Source of the DNA: Piscicola geometra | Taxonomy: Eukaryota > Annelida > Clitellata > Hirudinida > Piscicolidae | Assembly: GCA_943735955.1 (NCBI GenBank) | Contig: OX030955.1 | Coordinates: forward strand, 4,527,835-4,591,834 | Length of the DNA stretch: 64,000 nt | Direction of reading: 5' to 3' | In this document: positions 11,424 through 28,300 of the stretch, in pieces | Layout: each line of letters begins with the position of its first letter | How positions within the stretch are numbered: position 1 is the first letter of the stretch | The notes under the pieces: generated by a model | Database searches by the model: none | What the model was told of the DNA's origin: nothing | Seen by the model: the letters and a program-made list of their open reading frames with translations, nothing else | Made by a program: the position numbers and the translations under genes

Positions 11424-11629
11424 CTTGAAATCTTAAGAAAACTTAGTAATTTCTTATAATTTAGTAACTCTTATATAGGCTATAAGTAAATGTGTAATTT
11501 ATTGCCTAATAAATGGCTAAAAAACTTGTATTATCAAATTGACGTCCCACAGACAAATCAATAACACCACCCCTTAAAAATTCTAAGTAAAAATCTATTC
11601 TAAATGTGTGGATTTTTGAATAAACCACT
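11424..11629. other. Upstream flank of the small secreted gene
   Basis: AT-rich. TATATAGG, a TATA-like stretch, occurs near 11472 and lies about 50 bases upstream of the start codon on the opposite strand; it could belong to the promoter. No gene was found. Confidence 0.3.
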
Positions 11630-11970
11630 GGTCAAGTCAAGTGGTCTTGAAGCCCGTCCGGGTTTACGCCACGTTAATAACACTCATAATTTGTATTTTA
11701 TTGTATTGTCAAGTCTAGAGTCGTTACACACTCGGCTACCCATTCAGCAATGATTAAAAATGTGTAGAGAAGTTTAAAAAGATAAATTAAATAAATAGAT
11801 ATGAAGAAAGTATATTAAATTGACAATTCAGTGAATAAAAGTATAAAAGCTGCAAAAAAATCAGCACACTACTGTTGTTTTTGCAAGTTTAGACAATACA
11901 ATAAAGTAGAATGACGAAAATTATTAAACATGGCGTAAACGCGAACGACCTTCAAGACCACTCGACTATG
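11630..11970. mobile_element. Inverted pair of the dispersed GTGGCGTAAACCC element
   Basis: The left end (11630-11712) reads GTGGTCTTGAAGCCCGTCC then GGGTTTACGCCACGTTAATA. The right end (11892-11970) is the reverse complement form: ACATGGCGTAAACGCGAACG, ACCTTCAAGACCACTCGAC. About 180 bases lie between. The paired ends make this look like a complete inverted-repeat element, of which the other copies are single ends. No coding capacity was seen. Confidence 0.6.
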
Positions 11971-12660
11971 GATAATGATACGACTAAAGCTATTTCTAGT
12001 ACCCATAGATATCCTACAAACATACGCCCTCTGTATTAATCACCAATGCAAGAGACGGTCATTCTTCAAATACCCCAGCATAGAAAGAAAAGTATCACGT
12101 GACTTTGTTTATTTCTATATCAAAAAGGGCGATATATTATATTCTAATTGTATAATATTAAATATATTTATTATACTTACCAGTCGTTAAAAAAACTTGT
12201 CGTTTATATTTTAATTGTTGGATTGAGTTTTATTTCTTGAAATTGTAACCGAACATTGCAGTATCGGTCTCTCAGTCAATCGTCTCCAGTCAATTGCATA
12301 GATGAAAAAGCACTAAAATGTTCAAAAAAGTATTCTATATTTTATATATAGTTTTTATAAATTTTATATATGATACAAATATTTTTAATATTTAAATAAA
12401 TTTTAAACATCATTAAATTTTTTTATATATTAGGAATAATTCTACTATTTAACGTATGCTGGGGTATCTCAAAAACACGTTCTACAAGTTTTCACTACGT
12501 ATCTATATATAATATATCTATGCAAGTATCAATAAAATACCTTTAAAATATTTAAAATAAAATAACACTTTTCATGTGGTTTTAAAACGTTATTTAAGTA
12601 TTAATAATTTGAATTTTTCCGTTATTGATTCGATAAATGTTTGTTGAAGAAATAGCTACA
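11971..12660. other. AT-rich intergenic spacer
   Basis: No convincing exon, RNA gene or structured repeat was recognised. Confidence 0.4.
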
Positions 12661-12841
12661 ACTCTCCCACATAGCACATCGACATCGGGCCTCAATCGGA
12701 TGAATACGATGCGGCACGACATCGGCAAAATCCCCGTGCTGGCGTCGGGCCGATTAAAAAGTGCTCGTTAGCTTCGTGTCGGCCCGGAATCGTTGCGATA
12801 GAAAGCCGCTTTGGCACGATTCCGGCGATTAAAAAGAGCCC
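12661..12841. repeat. GC-rich block with internal TCGGGCCGATTAAAAAG-type repeats
   Basis: A GC-rich island in AT-rich surroundings with repeated submotifs: ATCGGGCCTC, GTCGGGCCGATTAAAAAG, GTCGGCCCGGAATCG and TTCCGGCGATTAAAAAG. The partial internal symmetry suggests a dispersed repeat or foreign-derived element. No ORF was seen. Confidence 0.5.
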
Positions 12842-13139
12842 ATTTTTCGAATAAATTAAACTTTTTGCGATTTAAAAACAAGTAATTACTTTAATTGAAA
12901 TACAAATAAGTAATTATTGAAATTAATAAAAAATAAATAATTATTGAAACTAGAATGAAAAAAACAAATATTTAAATGAATATAAAAAGATTACTTCAAT
13001 ATTTATTAATATTATTATTTGAGAATAAAATAACTCTTTATAAATTGTTGGAAAAACTTTTTAAATTTTCAGAAGATAATTTATTTCTCAAAATCTAAAT
13101 CTTGTGAATTTATACTAATAAGTAATATTGAATTTGACA
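12842..13139. other. AT-rich spacer
   Basis: No gene or structured repeat was recognised. Confidence 0.4.
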
Positions 13140-13181
13140 AAAGGCGCTATAGAAATTTAGTTGAATGATTGATTGATTAAA
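13140..13181 (+). mobile_element. SINE-like 3' tail
   Basis: AAGGCGCTATAGAAATTTAG then TTGAATGATTGATTGATT, the same tail as at 4291 and 31664. Confidence 0.45.
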
Positions 13182-13214
13182 AAGCATTTAAATTTTGAGG
13201 AATTGGGAATAGTC

Positions 13215-13972
<758 letters not shown>

Positions 13973-16900
13973 ATGGAAGAAAAAACTGATGAGTTTGTGA
14001 ATGAAGGTGTGAACGAGTTTTTGGTTCACTTTTCTTCTGAGAGTTTCATCGAAGCTCCTGAAGAAATCAGAGAGATGTGTTGGCGCTGCAGGTGGGTTAA
14101 ATTCATATGTTCTATGGAAGTTGAGTAACTTTTATAGTACTCGATGACTCCACTGTTACTACTCGATTTGAAAATGATTTCAGGAATAATCTTTGTGGAA
14201 TGCTGTAAATTAAACTAAAACTGTAAAAAGTTTAAAAAAACTTATATTCTATTTTAATAAAACTTATTATTTTTTAAATTAAATTAGATCTTTGATATAA
14301 AAAACCTATATTTCTTTTCAAACTGAATAACTTTGATGTAACATCATAGCACACTGACAGACGGCCAGTGAAGGCATGCTGGTGCAAGTACCTTCCCGAC
14401 AAGAAGATTCATCTTAACACCACCATCCACATCCTCCAACACCCTTATGAGGTATGGTATATGGACAAAATTGACCTCAGCAAAAATATACTATTTTATT
14501 TTATTATTTATTTGTTTTTTACCATCAACTTTTTTGCAATCACTCCAGAAGTCTCGGTGCCTACAAACTGCCGAGATGCTGTTCCAGGCGTTTGATGAAC
14601 ACCACTGCAGATTGTACCGAGGCAAGAGATTTCCCGCCAACAAGTACTACTTGTCTTAAATACAATAATTTAACATACAATACAATACTTTATACTTGAT
14701 GTCCTGATCATGCTTGCATCACTTTCCAAAGCTCTTTTTGTAAAGCCATTAATGACTGGATTTACATTCACCATCATCAGTCTCATTATCATCATTATAA
14801 GAATCACTGCTGCAATCATCGTCATCATCAAAATCATCATCAGCAGCAGCATAACACAGCATCATAAACTGCCAAAGGTTTGCTGACCTTCACCAAGTTG
14901 CCAGTGAAAACAACTGCATTCTCCTCTTTCCTTCAACCGACTCCACCCCCCTGCACACCTTCATCACCACCACTACTACTCCTCTACCTCCACACCACAA
15001 CCAGCCTCCCCCTTTCTCAACGGATAACCAAAATCATCAAGAAAATCATTTCGACAACCCACCCACCAACAACTCCCTAGATCCCCCATCATCATCATCC
15101 TCTGGGGAAACACCCAAGGAAGACACAAATTCTCCAACAAAAAGCTCCACCACCACTACTAACGACATCAATGCACCACCACTACCCACAACTACGACCA
15201 CTAAGACTCCTCATTACCATCTCCTGGTGCTCGATGGCACATGGCATCAGGCCAAGGGGATTCTATTCTGCAACCCTTTCCTGCACGCTGTGGCTAAGGT
15301 TCTGTCTTCTCTGTCTTCTCTGTCTTCTTTGTCATCTCTGTCTTCTATGTCTTCTTTTTCTTCTTTATCATCTCTGTCTTCTTTGTCTTTTTTGTCTTCT
15401 TTGTCTTCTCTGTCCTCTTTGTCTTTTCTGTCTTTTTTGTCTTCTTTGTCTTCTCTGTTTTCTCATTCTCTTTTTTCTCCACACCACCATGCACACTACG
15501 ATGAAAAATACTTCACCTCTATTCACATCACCACGAAAACTACAAAACCACCAAGCACACCACCATGCAATCCACCATGCACACCATCGTGCACACCACC
15601 ATGCACACCACCATGCACACCGCCATGCAATCCACCATGCAATCCACCATGCAATTCACCATGCAATCCACCATGCAATCCACCATGCACAACACCATGC
15701 ACACCACCAAGCACACCACCATGCAATCCACCATGCACACCACCATGCAAACACCAAGCACACCACCATGCAATCCACCATGCACACCATCGTGCACATC
15801 ACATCACAACACATCGCACTACCATGCACAGCACCCTTCATACCACAACAATGCACCACCGCCACCACACATGCATCAACAGGTGCATCTGGAGAACACA
15901 GGGGTCAGTCGCTACACCATCCGCACCCAACCCACTGACCAGGGTCTCTCGACCGTTGAGTCGGTCTCTCTAGCCCTCGACCTTCTCGAAAACCGCTCTG
16001 ACATCTATCCTGTGTGTTTTTGTGTGTGTGTGTTTGTGTGTGTTTTTTTGTGTGTTTTTGTGTGTGTTTTTGTGTGTGTGTTTTTGTGTGTGTTTTTGTG
16101 TGTGTTTTTGTGTGTTTTTGTGTGTGGGGGGGGGTTGTAAGTGTGTATGTGCGTAGTGTGTGGGTTTGGGGGTGTGTGTGTGTGGGGAAGGATGGTTTCG
16201 TGTGTGTGTGTGGGGAAGGATGGTTTCGTGTGGGTGTGTGGGGAAGGATGGTTTCGTGTGGGTGTGTGTGTAAAGTCATGACATGTATGGTTGTTTTATC
16301 GTTTATTTGTGTGTGGCGCAAACTTTTCCAGTAATGCCATTTCAACGTTTAGTCAGCACATTGGCAAGGCACATCTGACGCAGGCTCTGATGGCTCCGCT
16401 GGAGGCACTGTGTAGGACGCAGTTGGAGCATGGCGCAGTAGTGCACCACAGCAAGCAGAGACTCGAAGAACTCGGCCTCAAGTACCCCATGAAGGTGGTG
16501 CATTCCTCCTTCTCTTTCTTTTTTCTTTTATTTTATTCATTTATTCTTTCTTCTCTCTTATTCTTCCTTTATAAAGTACAGGGCTTCTCTGGAGCATAGA
16601 CGCACTTTGGCGATAGTAGGAATCGAACCCACGCCAGTGTTTTATTGCTAAGAAAATCCCCCCTCTCTCTCCTCTCTCTCTTACTTATCAATTGCTTTTT
16701 TTGTGTCTTAATATCTTCAAGATTTCATTCACTCGTTATGTGGTGTTTGTTGATTTGAGACCATGCATAACCCGCTTTGGTCATTATATCGAATAAATTA
16801 AAGTTAATTAATTAATTACGCCGTGTTTTTTACGGCAATTTTGATACCATGATTAAACTCTTAAAGTAAATTAATTGCGGCATGTTTTGTTACGGCCTGT

Positions 16901-17609
16901 TTGATGTCATGCTTAAAAACTCTCACTTCTGCAGGACAACTTCAAAGACCTGCCTGAAGACGATGCGAAGAGGAGCAGGAAGAAGTTGAGGAAACTGAAC
17001 CGGATGATGAACCGCTTGAGGCTCAAGAAGCACCAGAGGAGTTTGTACTTGGAGGCCATGGATGGTGGGTTGCTGCAGGCTGGTGTGGTGGATGGTGGGT
17101 TGCTGCAGGCTGGTGTGGTGGATGGTGAGTTGCTGCAGGCTGGTGTGGTGGATGGTGGGTTGCTGCAGGCTGGTGTGGTGGATGGTGGGTTGCTGCAGGG
17201 TGGTGTGGTGGATGGTGGGTTGCTGCAGGGTGGTGTGGTGGATGGTGGGTTGCTGCAGGGTGGTGTGGTGGATTGTGGGTTGCTGCAGGGGGGTGTGGGG
17301 GTTGTTGTTGGTGGGTTGTTGCAGGGGGGTGTGGGGGTTGTTGGTGGGTTGTTGCAGGGGGGTGTGGTGGACGGTGAGTTGTTGCAGGGGGGTGTGGTGG
17401 ACGGTGGGTTGTTGCAGGGGGGTGTGGTGGACGGTGAGTTGTTGCAGGGGGGTGTGGGGGTTGTTGGTTCAATGCAGAGGGGTGCTAAGGTGAATGGAGG
17501 TGATACATTTAGTAGTGCTGATAGTAGTGTACCTAAAAACTCTTCAATGCATAACGATAATGGCAGCAGTGTTAATTCGTGTGGAGGTGTTCACGCTGGA
17601 GTATCTTGA
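13973..17609 (+). CDS. DTWD2: DTW domain-containing protein 2, tRNA-uridine aminocarboxypropyltransferase, 7 exons
   Basis: DTWD2-family enzymes transfer the 3-amino-3-carboxypropyl group of S-adenosylmethionine to uridine in the D-loop of tRNAs. Exons: 13973-14091, 14361-14451, 14549-14643, 14878-15298, 15883-16011, 16357-16494, 16935-17609; all join in phase to 555 residues. The N-terminus carries the Cys pattern CWRCRRP...ACWC (Cys36, 39, 46, 48). HILQHPYE, LDGTWHQAKGI (Asp221-Trp224) and YTIRTQPT (near residue 253) are family blocks. QLEHGAV and a basic KLRKLNRMMNRL segment end the conserved part. Two features are unusual: a roughly 100-residue Thr/Pro/Ser-rich insert between CILLFPS and the DGTW motif, and a C-terminal array of about 14 ten-residue repeats (DGGLLQAGVV type) followed by a Ser/Asn/Gly-rich end. 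The exon 4 donor (GTTCTG) and acceptor are weak but the phases agree. Confidence 0.9.
15299..15480. repeat. TCTTCTCTG/TCTTCTTTG tandem repeat in DTWD2 intron 4
   Basis: Nine-base pyrimidine-rich units starting at the exon 4 donor. They read as Leu/Cys or Ser/Leu repeats in different frames and look non-coding. Confidence 0.85.
15541..15800. repeat. CACCATGCA-type tandem repeat
   Basis: Units such as CACCACCATGCACACC and CCACCATGCAATC, mostly multiples of three, lead towards the DTWD2 exon 5 acceptor at 15883. Confidence 0.85.
16012..16275. repeat. TG microsatellite and a GGGGAAGGATGGTTTCGTG tandem repeat
   Basis: TGTGTTTT-type repeats begin exactly at the DTWD2 exon 5 donor. They are followed by about three copies of a roughly 30-base unit containing GGGGAAGGATGGTTTCGTGT. 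Confidence 0.85.
16580..16665 (-). mobile_element. tRNA-like SINE head remnant (B-box motif)
   Basis: On the minus strand GGTTCGATTCC matches the RNA polymerase III B-box consensus GGTTCGANTCC. A weak A-box-like TAGCAATAAAACA lies about 20 bases upstream. There is no cloverleaf, so this is more likely a tRNA-derived SINE fragment than a tRNA gene. It lies in DTWD2 intron 6. Confidence 0.35.
17054..17475 (+). repeat. 30-bp coding minisatellite in the last DTWD2 exon
   Basis: About 14 units of GATGGTGGGTTGCTGCAGG + CTGGTGTGGTG, drifting to a GACGGTGAGTTGTTGCAG form. Every unit preserves the reading frame. Some units contain GGTGAGTT, a good splice-donor match. Confidence 0.85.
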
Positions 17610-17634
17610 CTTCGATATAAATGTTAGAATTAAA

Positions 17635-17640
17635 AATAAA
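17635..17640 (+). terminator. Poly(A) signal AATAAA for DTWD2
   Basis: AATAAA 26 bases after the DTWD2 stop codon, overlapping a second AATAAAT. Confidence 0.55.
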
Positions 17641-17979
17641 TAAATTGGTGATTGACGATTTTAGGTCTGAAAAGTATGTTACATTATTTAACAAATTGCC
17701 AATTCTTTAGATCTTCTACTGAAGCCAGGGTTCTTATGGAAACATTTTTCGATACATTTATTTTGGAAAATGATTATTTTTGAAATTTAATTGTTATTTA
17801 TAAATAGTAACAAAATAAAAAATAATTATTGGGATTAACTTTTATATAGATCAGTCATTTAAAATCATGACTACAGTCTTATATGAATAATTATATTTAT
17901 ACTATAAATTTTATAGTAATTAATTTTAGAGTGTTATTCAGATTGAAAAAATTATATATTGTTTTTAAGAGTTCAAAAA
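17641..17979 (+). promoter_or_regulatory. Short intergenic region with presumed CHID1 promoter
   Basis: Only about 370 bases separate the DTWD2 stop from the CHID1 start, so the CHID1 promoter must lie here or inside DTWD2. The sequence is AT-rich; no defined TATA box or initiator could be chosen. Confidence 0.3.
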
Positions 17980-23096
<5,117 letters not shown>

Positions 23097-23815
23097 TCCT
23101 CACGACAGCCATTTTTAATTTGTGATAATATCAATGATTATTTTATATCATTATTATTGTTTTTGAGTTATAATGTATGTGGGCTTTTTCATTTAGGTTT
23201 TCAGTTCAATATATTCTCGTTTTTGTTAAAATCATTCCATTATATTCGAATGCTACACGAGAAATACAACATTAAAACAAAGATTTTAGAATTTGTTGTT
23301 CATAACCAAAGCTCACCTATCTGACCTTTTAATGGCTGATTCTAAAATAAAGATTGAAACTACTTTCCCAATATTTATAAATTTTTATAATTTTTATTTT
23401 TTATGGCGTCTATCACATGAATTCTAAAGTAACTGACTAATTCAATAAATTCGCTAATGAGCAAAAGTCTTTTTCTCAGTAAATTAAAAAAAAATTTGTA
23501 AAATGTAAATTACGATCCTTTTAATAGTGCGTGATAAAGAATGTCATTATTTTTTTTAATGAGTATATTATCACTAAATTATGAAATATTTAAAAAATTT
23601 AATAAAAGGCTTTATTAAGAGAATTCTTTATTGTTCCAAACCAAAGCTCACCTATCTGACCTTTCAGGGGCTGAATATTTTATAATTAAATCTTTAACTC
23701 ACTACCAATGGAGACGGTAAAATGATCTTCTTGGAGAGTTTCTTGCGTTATTCCTTCCAGGAAAGAGTTAAAAAAAACAGAGCACATTTGACGGACACCC
23801 ACTGATTTTTGCCTC
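23097..23815. other. 3' flank of CHID1 with a duplicated 35-bp motif
   Basis: AATAAA at 23346-23351 may be the CHID1 poly(A) signal. CCAAAGCTCACCTATCTGACC occurs twice (about 23307 and 23640), which suggests a dispersed element. No gene was found. Confidence 0.45.
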
Positions 23816-23946
23816 TTTCTCCCAACTGCCCATTGAGAAAGACTACACTGTTGGCATCTTCTAGAGATCTTCCGTGATTTGTACCAACCTTTAGTCAATG
23901 TTGAAAACGCCAACAGTGCAGTTTTCTCCAATGGGCAGCTGGGAGA
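23816..23946. mobile_element. Fold-back element with about 37-bp arms
   Basis: The left arm (TCTCCCAACTGCCCATTGAG ... CTGTTGGC) and right arm (GCCAACAGTGCAG ... CCAATGGGCAGCTGGGAG) are inverted and largely complementary around a loop of about 55 bases. It is MITE-like and non-coding. Confidence 0.65.
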
Positions 23947-24878
23947 ATTCTAAACATTCTTAGGTAACTTTTTTTCGAATTTCTTTAGTGGAAGCTCTCT
24001 TTATGCATTTTCGATTATTTTGTCCGTTTTTATATTCTCAGGAAATAAAAGGCTTCGAAATTTTGTAAAGCAAAAAAATTGTTTTAGAAATTTATTTGGA
24101 ATGAAATAAAATATGTTAAATATAAAATATTTTGACAATGATAAAAAAAGCCTTAAATGACAATGACAAGACAGCTAAACTAAAATGTGGGGTTATAAGT
24201 ATTATTCAAGTGCATCTACTCGTATAATAAAAACAAAACTTTTTACGCTCGCACAAACCCAATATAATTGATAATTTACAAGAATTAAACAAACGTGTGT
24301 TCTCTCAATTTTTATTTATCAAATTTAATAGGTTTCATTATTGGTTTTAGAGAATAAGGACGTTTAGTTAAAAGAATGGTATTGTCCCAATAACTGATCT
24401 TTGGTTTACCGATCTTAATGAATACTTTTAATTTTAGTTTTATTAATATCATTTGCAGTGGCTGAAAACGTCAAATTGTAGAAGAAATGAGGTAATGGTG
24501 GACATCTGTGAGGTTTCACATACTTCTCAAAGCTTTCGCACCTGGTTTCTTTATTTCGGCTTCACACTCTATCTATCCACTGAATTAGTGCATATAGCGT
24601 GTAAAAAACACATTACGGAAATATATAAAAGCTTTGGTTTTAAGTTAAAAGTCAGAAATAGGTTGAAAACATCTTAAATTACTAATATTCTTGACGATTT
24701 ATAATTTTTTCTTTCCGGTTAGAATGGTTTTGTTAATAAAATATTTTCAAATCTTAATTAATAAAAGTTAAAAAAATGAAACAAAATTTTTAAAGGCTTA
24801 TATTAAAAAACACAGCATACTTTCTAAACGGAAAACAATTAATTATTAAATAAAATTATACTTTGAGTAAATATATTC
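23947..24878. other. 5' flank of the receptor gene
   Basis: AT-rich with no recognised gene or promoter motif. Confidence 0.35.
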
Positions 24879-25301
24879 ATGTTCATTGAAGGAAAAAAGC
24901 TAAAGATGAATTGGAGAGCGGTGAGATCATGGAAAGGACAGGCTTCTTTTCTCTTTGTCGCTTCTTTTGTGTCTGTGGTCATCTTCATCGGTAAGCTTGT
25001 GATTTTAGAAGATGCTTTTGGTTCGAGGTAGATTTTAATTGGAAATTGAAGAATTTTTGAAAAAATAAAATCAATTAGTTTGTAAAAAAAAAGTTTTCTG
25101 TGTTTAATTATGACATTTTTTTTGGAAATTAAAATGAATTAGTACAACGATACAATAAAACGATGAGTGTTATTAACGTGGCGTAAACCCGGACGGGCTT
25201 CAAGACCACTTAGTTATGGAAAATTGGATAATAATATTAATAATGATAGATGAATAAATGGTAAGTATAGGTAAAGTAAATTATTTAAATTTAACAATAT
25301 A

Positions 25302-25366
<65 letters not shown>

Positions 25367-28300
25367 AAAAAATAATTTTTTTAAAGATTGAAGCTGAAAT
25401 AATAATAACGATAAACTTAAGATAAAAGTATTATTTTGGTAAATTTATGTTTGAAATAGAAATATTTTTTTTTAAATGACGGTGTCTTAACATTATAAAT
25501 TTCTGAGCAATATGGTAATTATTGATACTAGTTAAACAAAATAGATGTTCACCTGTTACTTTTTAATAATTAAAACGTTTATAAATGAATCAATAGACTT
25601 TTTGTTGTATAAGGTTTTAAACAAAACGGAATGTTGATGAACCAGTATTATAATTCTATTATAATTTTTAAAATTAGAGTGCACCAGCATCCAAAAATAT
25701 TGATTTGACAACCTAAAACATGAAGTTGGTACAAAATAAAAACAAAAACTTCATAGAAAAAGATTTTTCAATACTGTAAAAAACGAGAAAAACATTTCAA
25801 TAATGACACTAGTAGAATCATTTATAATGAAACTACATACAAATTCTATATAAGGAAAGCAAGAAAGCAATTCGATAAACTATCTATTACATTTTCAGAA
25901 TTAATGATGCAAATTCTCAATTTCAAAATCACTTAAAAATCACTTCTTGCACTCAGTCCCCCACTGGGATCTTTAAACATACTCACGTTGATAAATTGTT
26001 TTTTTAGACCCACATCATAAACAAAATATTAAAATAATATATTCCAATATCTGTTTTTGGGTTCTTTCCGGCTATCATTTTACAAGCTTTTAAGCGTTTT
26101 CCATTTTATCTGGTGAAACACTTTTGAATCTGGACCAAACTTTATCGTAAATTCCAAACGTTACTTTTTTTAGCTGACTGCATTTTTAGAGACCGAATGA
26201 TTTTTCACACTGGGACTTATTATCAAGGGTCGCAAAAAAAATTTTGTGAAGTTTTTTTATTCCAAACTTTAGCTAACAGCTTTATTTAAATGAAATCTTT
26301 TTTCTTAAAAACGACAGCCTTGAAGACGAATTAGGAACATCTGATCACTCCAATGTTTATCAAATACAAAAATTTGATTTTTATCTACTTTCTATGTTAA
26401 AATAATGAAAAAATTTACTAAAATCTATAAAAACCATCTTGGATTTATAACGTGAATCTTCTTTTTAAAAGAAGTTTCCCAACTCGCAGATTTATTTGTT
26501 TCATTGACGAAACAATTCTAGAGACTTTTCTACTGCTAATCTTCACAAAAACTTTCAATTCACTAGTCAAATCCCATTACAAGAAAACCAAATATTCACC
26601 AGTCATTTATTACATAAATATCACTCATATTTATAAATAATAATCTCTTCACTACATCAATACATCCTCCACCAATAGAATAATGATCATTGCCACCACT
26701 ACCACACCACCACTACCACACCACCACTACCACACCACCACTACTACACCACCACTACCACACCACCACTTTTACACCACCACTACCGCACCACCACTTC
26801 TACACCACCACAACTACACCACCACTACCACACCACCACCACCACCACAGCAATCAGTATACACGACGTTTTGAGCATGAACAAAAAGAAGGGTGACGAT
26901 TGTCCGTGGGGTTTCTTCCCGTGTCTAAAGAGTCCTGACGTGTGTGTCAAGCAGGAGCATTGGTGTGACACGATTCTCCACTGTCCCCAAGAAAATGATG
27001 ATGAAAGTTTCGAGATTTGTGGTTTGTTGCGGGTTTGAATTGGTTCGTGACGTAATAGAGTGCGAGGGAATGAATGTGGTTAAGGTGCTTTTGAAATAGA
27101 AACGTAAGAATATTCTTAAAATTGTTTTTAAATGTTACTTTGTAAAAATAATTTTTTGAAACATAATACATTCAAATGACTACAGCACGAGTATGAAGTA
27201 TCTAGCAATTTATCACCCATACAGCCCCCAAAGACTCAATTATAGCCAGGTTCATTCGTTTTTTCAATATGGCCGCTTTCCCAGAAAAGGGTACATCAGA
27301 AGCCACAAAGATTTACGATATATTGAAAGAAGCAACTATAACCGATACTTACTACAACCAGTCATTACCCACTCTTTTGACCTCGGTCTACCACAATCAT
27401 TATTTTCCTAACGTAACGTATCCACTTAATGACATCCTAGTTACAACCCCAACTAATACAAAGACGGCTACTAATACCATTACAACTAGTACTACTACCA
27501 CTTTACCTACTACGACTAGTACTAATACCACTTCACCTATTACAACTAGTACTACTACCACTTCACCTACTACAACTAGTACTACTACCACTTCTACAAG
27601 CAATACTACCCTAACAAGAACTTATAATTCTTCTTCTTCAATCACATTCAGCAGCAAGAATCCTTTGGGTTAGTAATTTCTCCAAGTATCGAAAAAACAA
27701 TAGAAAGCTTTGCAAATGAACTTGCTGATGGAATTATACCAAATAACAATAGTGTTAAAGATTACACGCTCAATGAAATCTAGAAGTTAAATAGCACTTG
27801 TAAAAGAACAATGAACATTGTAATGAAGTGGGATTTTAGTTTGAAGAAAAAGCAATAGACTATAAACATTAAAAGAACTAAATTCAAAGTAAAAAGTTAA
27901 ATAAAACTAAGAGCACTTAATATAAAACATACTTTTGAAACTAATACGTCGACAAGAAAGCTTATACATTCAAATATTCGCGATTTAAAAAAATTGATCT
28001 TTTAAATGTCCAAAAATATAAGTATATTTTCAACAAATTCTGAAATATTCTAAATTGGTAAATATAGAAGTTATTTGCCCATTAGTCTTTCTCTTCTTTA
28101 GCAAATTAAATTTTTTTTAAAACTATTGAAATTTAGTTACGAAAATTATTATTGTTTGCATAAGCGGCGATCCTGGGGGGGTCCTGGGGGGCTCCTGGGG
28201 CGATCCTGGGGGGGTTCTGGGAGGCTCCTAGAGCGATCCTGGGGGGAGTCTTGGGGTCCGGACCCTCTCACTTTTTGGCATTGAAGGGGTCCGCTCTAAT

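Noticed and set aside
15171..15973. ORFs of about 250 codons with HHA or PPC repeats
   Set aside because: They run through DTWD2 intron 4 repeats in frames other than the gene's.
16580..16665. Functional tRNA gene
   Set aside because: Only the B-box is convincing; there is no acceptor stem or anticodon arm.
17023..17472. Minus-strand PATTHRPPHP repeat ORF
   Set aside because: Antisense of the DTWD2 coding minisatellite; the plus frame continues from a conserved domain.
27269..27673. Thr-rich stalk exon of the receptor
   Set aside because: The LDLa exon (phase 1 out) joins directly to the LRR-cap exon at 28996 (phase 1 in), and including the ORF would need weak, out-of-phase sites. Kept only as a possible nested ORF.
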